Positions 6,124-7,989 of a stretch of DNA of 7,989 nucleotides are shown piece by piece. Positions within the stretch are counted from its first letter, which is position 1. Each line of letters begins with the position of its first letter. Source of the DNA: Oscillospiraceae bacterium. GTDB taxonomy: Bacteria; Bacillota; Clostridia; Oscillospirales; Ruminococcaceae. The position numbers were made by a program, and so were the translations under genes. The stretch covers positions 1 through 7,989 of the forward strand of contig JAHHUB010000079.1 of NCBI GenBank assembly GCA_020024175.1, in the 5' to 3' direction. Under the pieces are notes generated by a model. It ran no database searches. It was not told where the DNA came from and saw only the letters and a list, made by a program, of their open reading frames with translations.

Positions 6124-7866
6124 TTAGTTTCCAAATTGAAGCACATCACCATCAGCATTTTTAAACTGGAGATTATAAAGCTTTTCATATTCTCCACCCT
6201 TTGCCAAAAGTTCTTTATGGGTGCCTTCTTCCATAATTTTTCCACCGGAAATTACTATTATTCTGTCAGCATTTTTAACAGTGGAAAGTCTATGAGCTAC
6301 TACCAAAGTAGTTCTACCCTTACAAAGTTCATCAAGCTGATTTTGAATGGAAATTTCAGTGATATTATCAAGTGCACTGGTAGCCTCATCCAAAATAAGA
6401 ATTGAAGGGTTTTTAAGAAATACTCTGGCTATGGAAAGACGTTGTTTTTGACCACCGGAAAGTTTAACTCCTCTTTCACCGATTTGAGTATCATATCCAT
6501 CTTCCAAAGACATAACATAATTATGTATATCAGCAGCTTTTGCTGCGGCAATCATTTCTTCTTCAGTGGCATCCAATCTGCCATATAAAATATTTTCTCT
6601 AATAGTTCCACCAAACAAATAAACATCCTGTTGTACAATACCAATATTTTTTCGCAAAGAACCATAAGTAATATCAGAAATATTATTGCCATCAATAGTT
6701 ATTTTACCATCAGAAACATTATAAAATTTAGGAATCAGATGACAAATTGTAGTTTTACCTCCACCACTGGGTCCAACTAAAGCCACTTTTTGACCTGCTT
6801 TAATATTAAAACTAATATTGTTTAAAACTGCACTTTTTGTTGCATATTCAAATGATACATTTTCAAAAGAAATATCACCTTTAACATTTTTAATATCTTT
6901 AGCGTTAGGAGCATTTGTTTCGGGAATTTCATCCATAACTTCCAAAAATCTTCTAAATCCTGTAACACCATCTTGGAATTGTTCCATAAACTGAATTAAT
7001 TTACTGACTGGAGCTATAAATAAATTTACAGATATAATAAATGTGGAATAATCACCAAAATTTATTTTTCCATAATAAAGAAATAAGCCTCCTGCCACCA
7101 AAATAATAATATTAAAGCAATCAATTATAAATGAAGTAGATGAAAAAAATTCACCCATAGCTTTATATGCCATTTTACGAGCTTTTACAAACATCATATT
7201 GCCTTGTTCAAATTTTTCTTCTTCTTTAGCTGAATTGGTAAAAGCTTTTGTTACTCTGATACCTGAAATACTGCTTTCTAAAGATGAATTTACAACTGCA
7301 ATACTTTTTCTGCTTTCAGTAAATGCTTCATTCATTTTCTTTCTAAGAAAAATTGAAACAATTATCAAAATAGGCACACAGGCAAAAATTATAAGAGTTA
7401 AAATAGGTTCAATAGTCAAAAGATAAATAAATGAACCTACAATCATTATCCCTGAAATAAGGAAATTTTCCGGACCATGGTGAGCAAGTTCCGTCATATC
7501 CATAAGGTCATTGGTTAATCTAGACATAATTTTTCCGGTTTCATGCTCATCATAATATGAATAAGGTAATTGCTGAAGTTTACTGAACATATCCCGACGC
7601 ATTTCAGACTGCATTTTTACTCCTATAACATGTCCGTAAAACTGTACAAAATAATTGAAAAACATTCTCAGCAAATAAATAAACAGCATTGTTATACCAA
7701 GATATACAATCATATTTATCTTTTTATTTGGAATATAATCATTGAGCATTACTCTGGTTAAAATAGGATAAGTCATTCCTAAAAGCGAGAGCATTAACGA
7801 TGCAAGCATATCAAGTACAAGCATTTTCTTATGTGGTTTGTAATAGTGAATAAAACGTTTAAACAT
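6124..7866 (-). CDS. ABC exporter half-transporter (MsbA/BmrA-like), fused TMD-NBD
   Basis: A 580-residue type IV (B-family) ABC exporter, with membrane and ATPase domains in one chain as usual for the family. Six membrane helices lie at about 15-40, 52-76, 130-150, 153-174, 243-266 and 270-290. The nucleotide-binding domain begins near 330 with A-loop Y341. It has Walker A GPSGGGKTT (365-373), Q-loop VQQD (411-414), X-loop GERGV (463-467), signature LSGGQ (469-473), Walker B ILILDE (489-494), D-loop SALD (497-500) and H-loop H525. All catalytic residues are present. It should work as a homodimer or pair with another half-transporter; no second half lies within the window. The substrate (drug, lipid or peptide) cannot be read from the sequence. 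The ATG at 7866 has GAGGAG at 7873-7878, six bases away. Only about 30 bases separate it from the tRNA terminator, so its promoter must be in that AT-rich gap (TATATTATATTAAGG) or it depends on leak-through. Confidence 0.95.
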   Translation of the reverse strand: MFKRFIHYYKPHKKMLVLDMLASLMLSLLGMTYPILTRVMLNDYIPNKKINMIVYLGITMLFIYLLRMFFNYFVQFYGHVIGVKMQSEMRRDMFSKLQQLPYSYYDEHETGKIMSRLTNDLMDMTELAHHGPENFLISGIMIVGSFIYLLTIEPILTLIIFACVPILIIVSIFLRKKMNEAFTESRKSIAVVNSSLESSISGIRVTKAFTNSAKEEEKFEQGNMMFVKARKMAYKAMGEFFSSTSFIIDCFNIIILVAGGLFLYYGKINFGDYSTFIISVNLFIAPVSKLIQFMEQFQDGVTGFRRFLEVMDEIPETNAPNAKDIKNVKGDISFENVSFEYATKSAVLNNISFNIKAGQKVALVGPSGGGKTTICHLIPKFYNVSDGKITIDGNNISDITYGSLRKNIGIVQQDVYLFGGTIRENILYGRLDATEEEMIAAAKAADIHNYVMSLEDGYDTQIGERGVKLSGGQKQRLSIARVFLKNPSILILDEATSALDNITEISIQNQLDELCKGRTTLVVAHRLSTVKNADRIIVISGGKIMEEGTHKELLAKGGEYEKLYNLQFKNADGDVLQFGN

Positions 7867-7896
7867 AGCAATCTCCTCTTTCCTTAATATAATATA

Positions 7897-7933
7897 TAAA
7901 AAAACCTCTGAATGCTATTGCATAAAGAGGTTT
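7897..7933 (-). terminator. Terminator downstream of tRNA-Asn
   Basis: On the minus strand AAACCTCT (7926-7933) pairs with AGAGGTTT (7902-7909). A nested ATGC/GCAT stem with an AATA loop lies inside, and a T-tract runs on to about 7897. It begins three bases after the CCA of the tRNA, so it ends the tRNA transcript just before the exporter gene. Confidence 0.85.
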
Positions 7934-7935
7934 AG

Positions 7936-7989
7936 TGGCTCCCCCTGTTGGGCTTGAACCAACGACATCGTGATTAACAGTCACGCGCT
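7936..7989 (-). tRNA. tRNA-Asn (anticodon GUU), 5' part outside the window
   Basis: The minus strand reads an anticodon arm CGTGA-CTGTTAA-TCACG, whose loop places GTT at the anticodon. A T-arm GTTGG-TTCAAGC-CCAAC follows, then the 3' acceptor strand AGGGGGA, discriminator G, and an encoded CCA at 7936-7938. Roughly the first 22 bases (acceptor 5' strand and most of the D-arm) lie beyond the window edge. The G discriminator and GUU anticodon fit asparagine. Confidence 0.95.

Noticed and set aside
1..7989. Mobile element, CRISPR array or toxin gene linked to the immunity-like block
   Set aside because: No transposase or integrase motifs, no regularly spaced repeats, no terminal inverted repeats, and no LXG/WXG or nuclease-like toxin domain were seen on either strand.

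Overview
The window is AT-rich DNA with strong AGGAG-type ribosome binding sites and T-tract hairpin terminators. It carries a siroheme/ferredoxin reductase typical of strict anaerobes. This points to a low-GC anaerobic Firmicute, probably a clostridium of the Lachnospirales/Eubacteriales type; the placement is inferred from gene content and style, not from a marker gene.

Layout. (1) 1-1560: a plus-strand, monocistronic cytosolic M28 metallopeptidase with a protease-associated (PA) insert, its own extended -10 promoter and a strong terminator. (2) 1561-4849: a minus-strand accessory block. Read in its own direction it holds a charged hypothetical protein (4849-4001), a SUKH (SMI1/KNR4-type) protein behind a fresh promoter (3905-3063), a small gene broken by one in-frame stop codon (2993-2562), an immunity-like acidic protein (2482-2027), and a frameshifted tail of a membrane-anchored protein (about 2026-1637). 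SUKH proteins are best known as immunity proteins of polymorphic-toxin systems. The block looks like a partly decayed orphan immunity array; no toxin gene is visible. (3) 4850-4987: a divergent intergenic region with a good plus-strand promoter. (4) 4988-6060: a single-gene unit for a siroheme [4Fe-4S] sulfite/nitrite-reductase-family protein with a two-cluster ferredoxin domain. Its Shine-Dalgarno points to an ACG codon at 4997 instead of a normal start. (5) 6026-6112: two back-to-back terminators between convergent genes. (6) 6124-7866: a minus-strand MsbA/BmrA-like ABC exporter half-transporter. (7) 7897-7989: a terminator and the 3' part of a minus-strand tRNA-Asn that runs off the window.

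The housekeeping-like units (peptidase, reductase, exporter, tRNA) each have their own signals and show no obvious functional link to one another. The most notable observations are the apparent ACG start of the reductase, the one-codon break that hides the true N-terminus of the 2562-2993 gene, the frameshifted remnant at 1637-2026, and the clustering of these lesions beside a SUKH gene. I did not find a convincing new multi-gene system.
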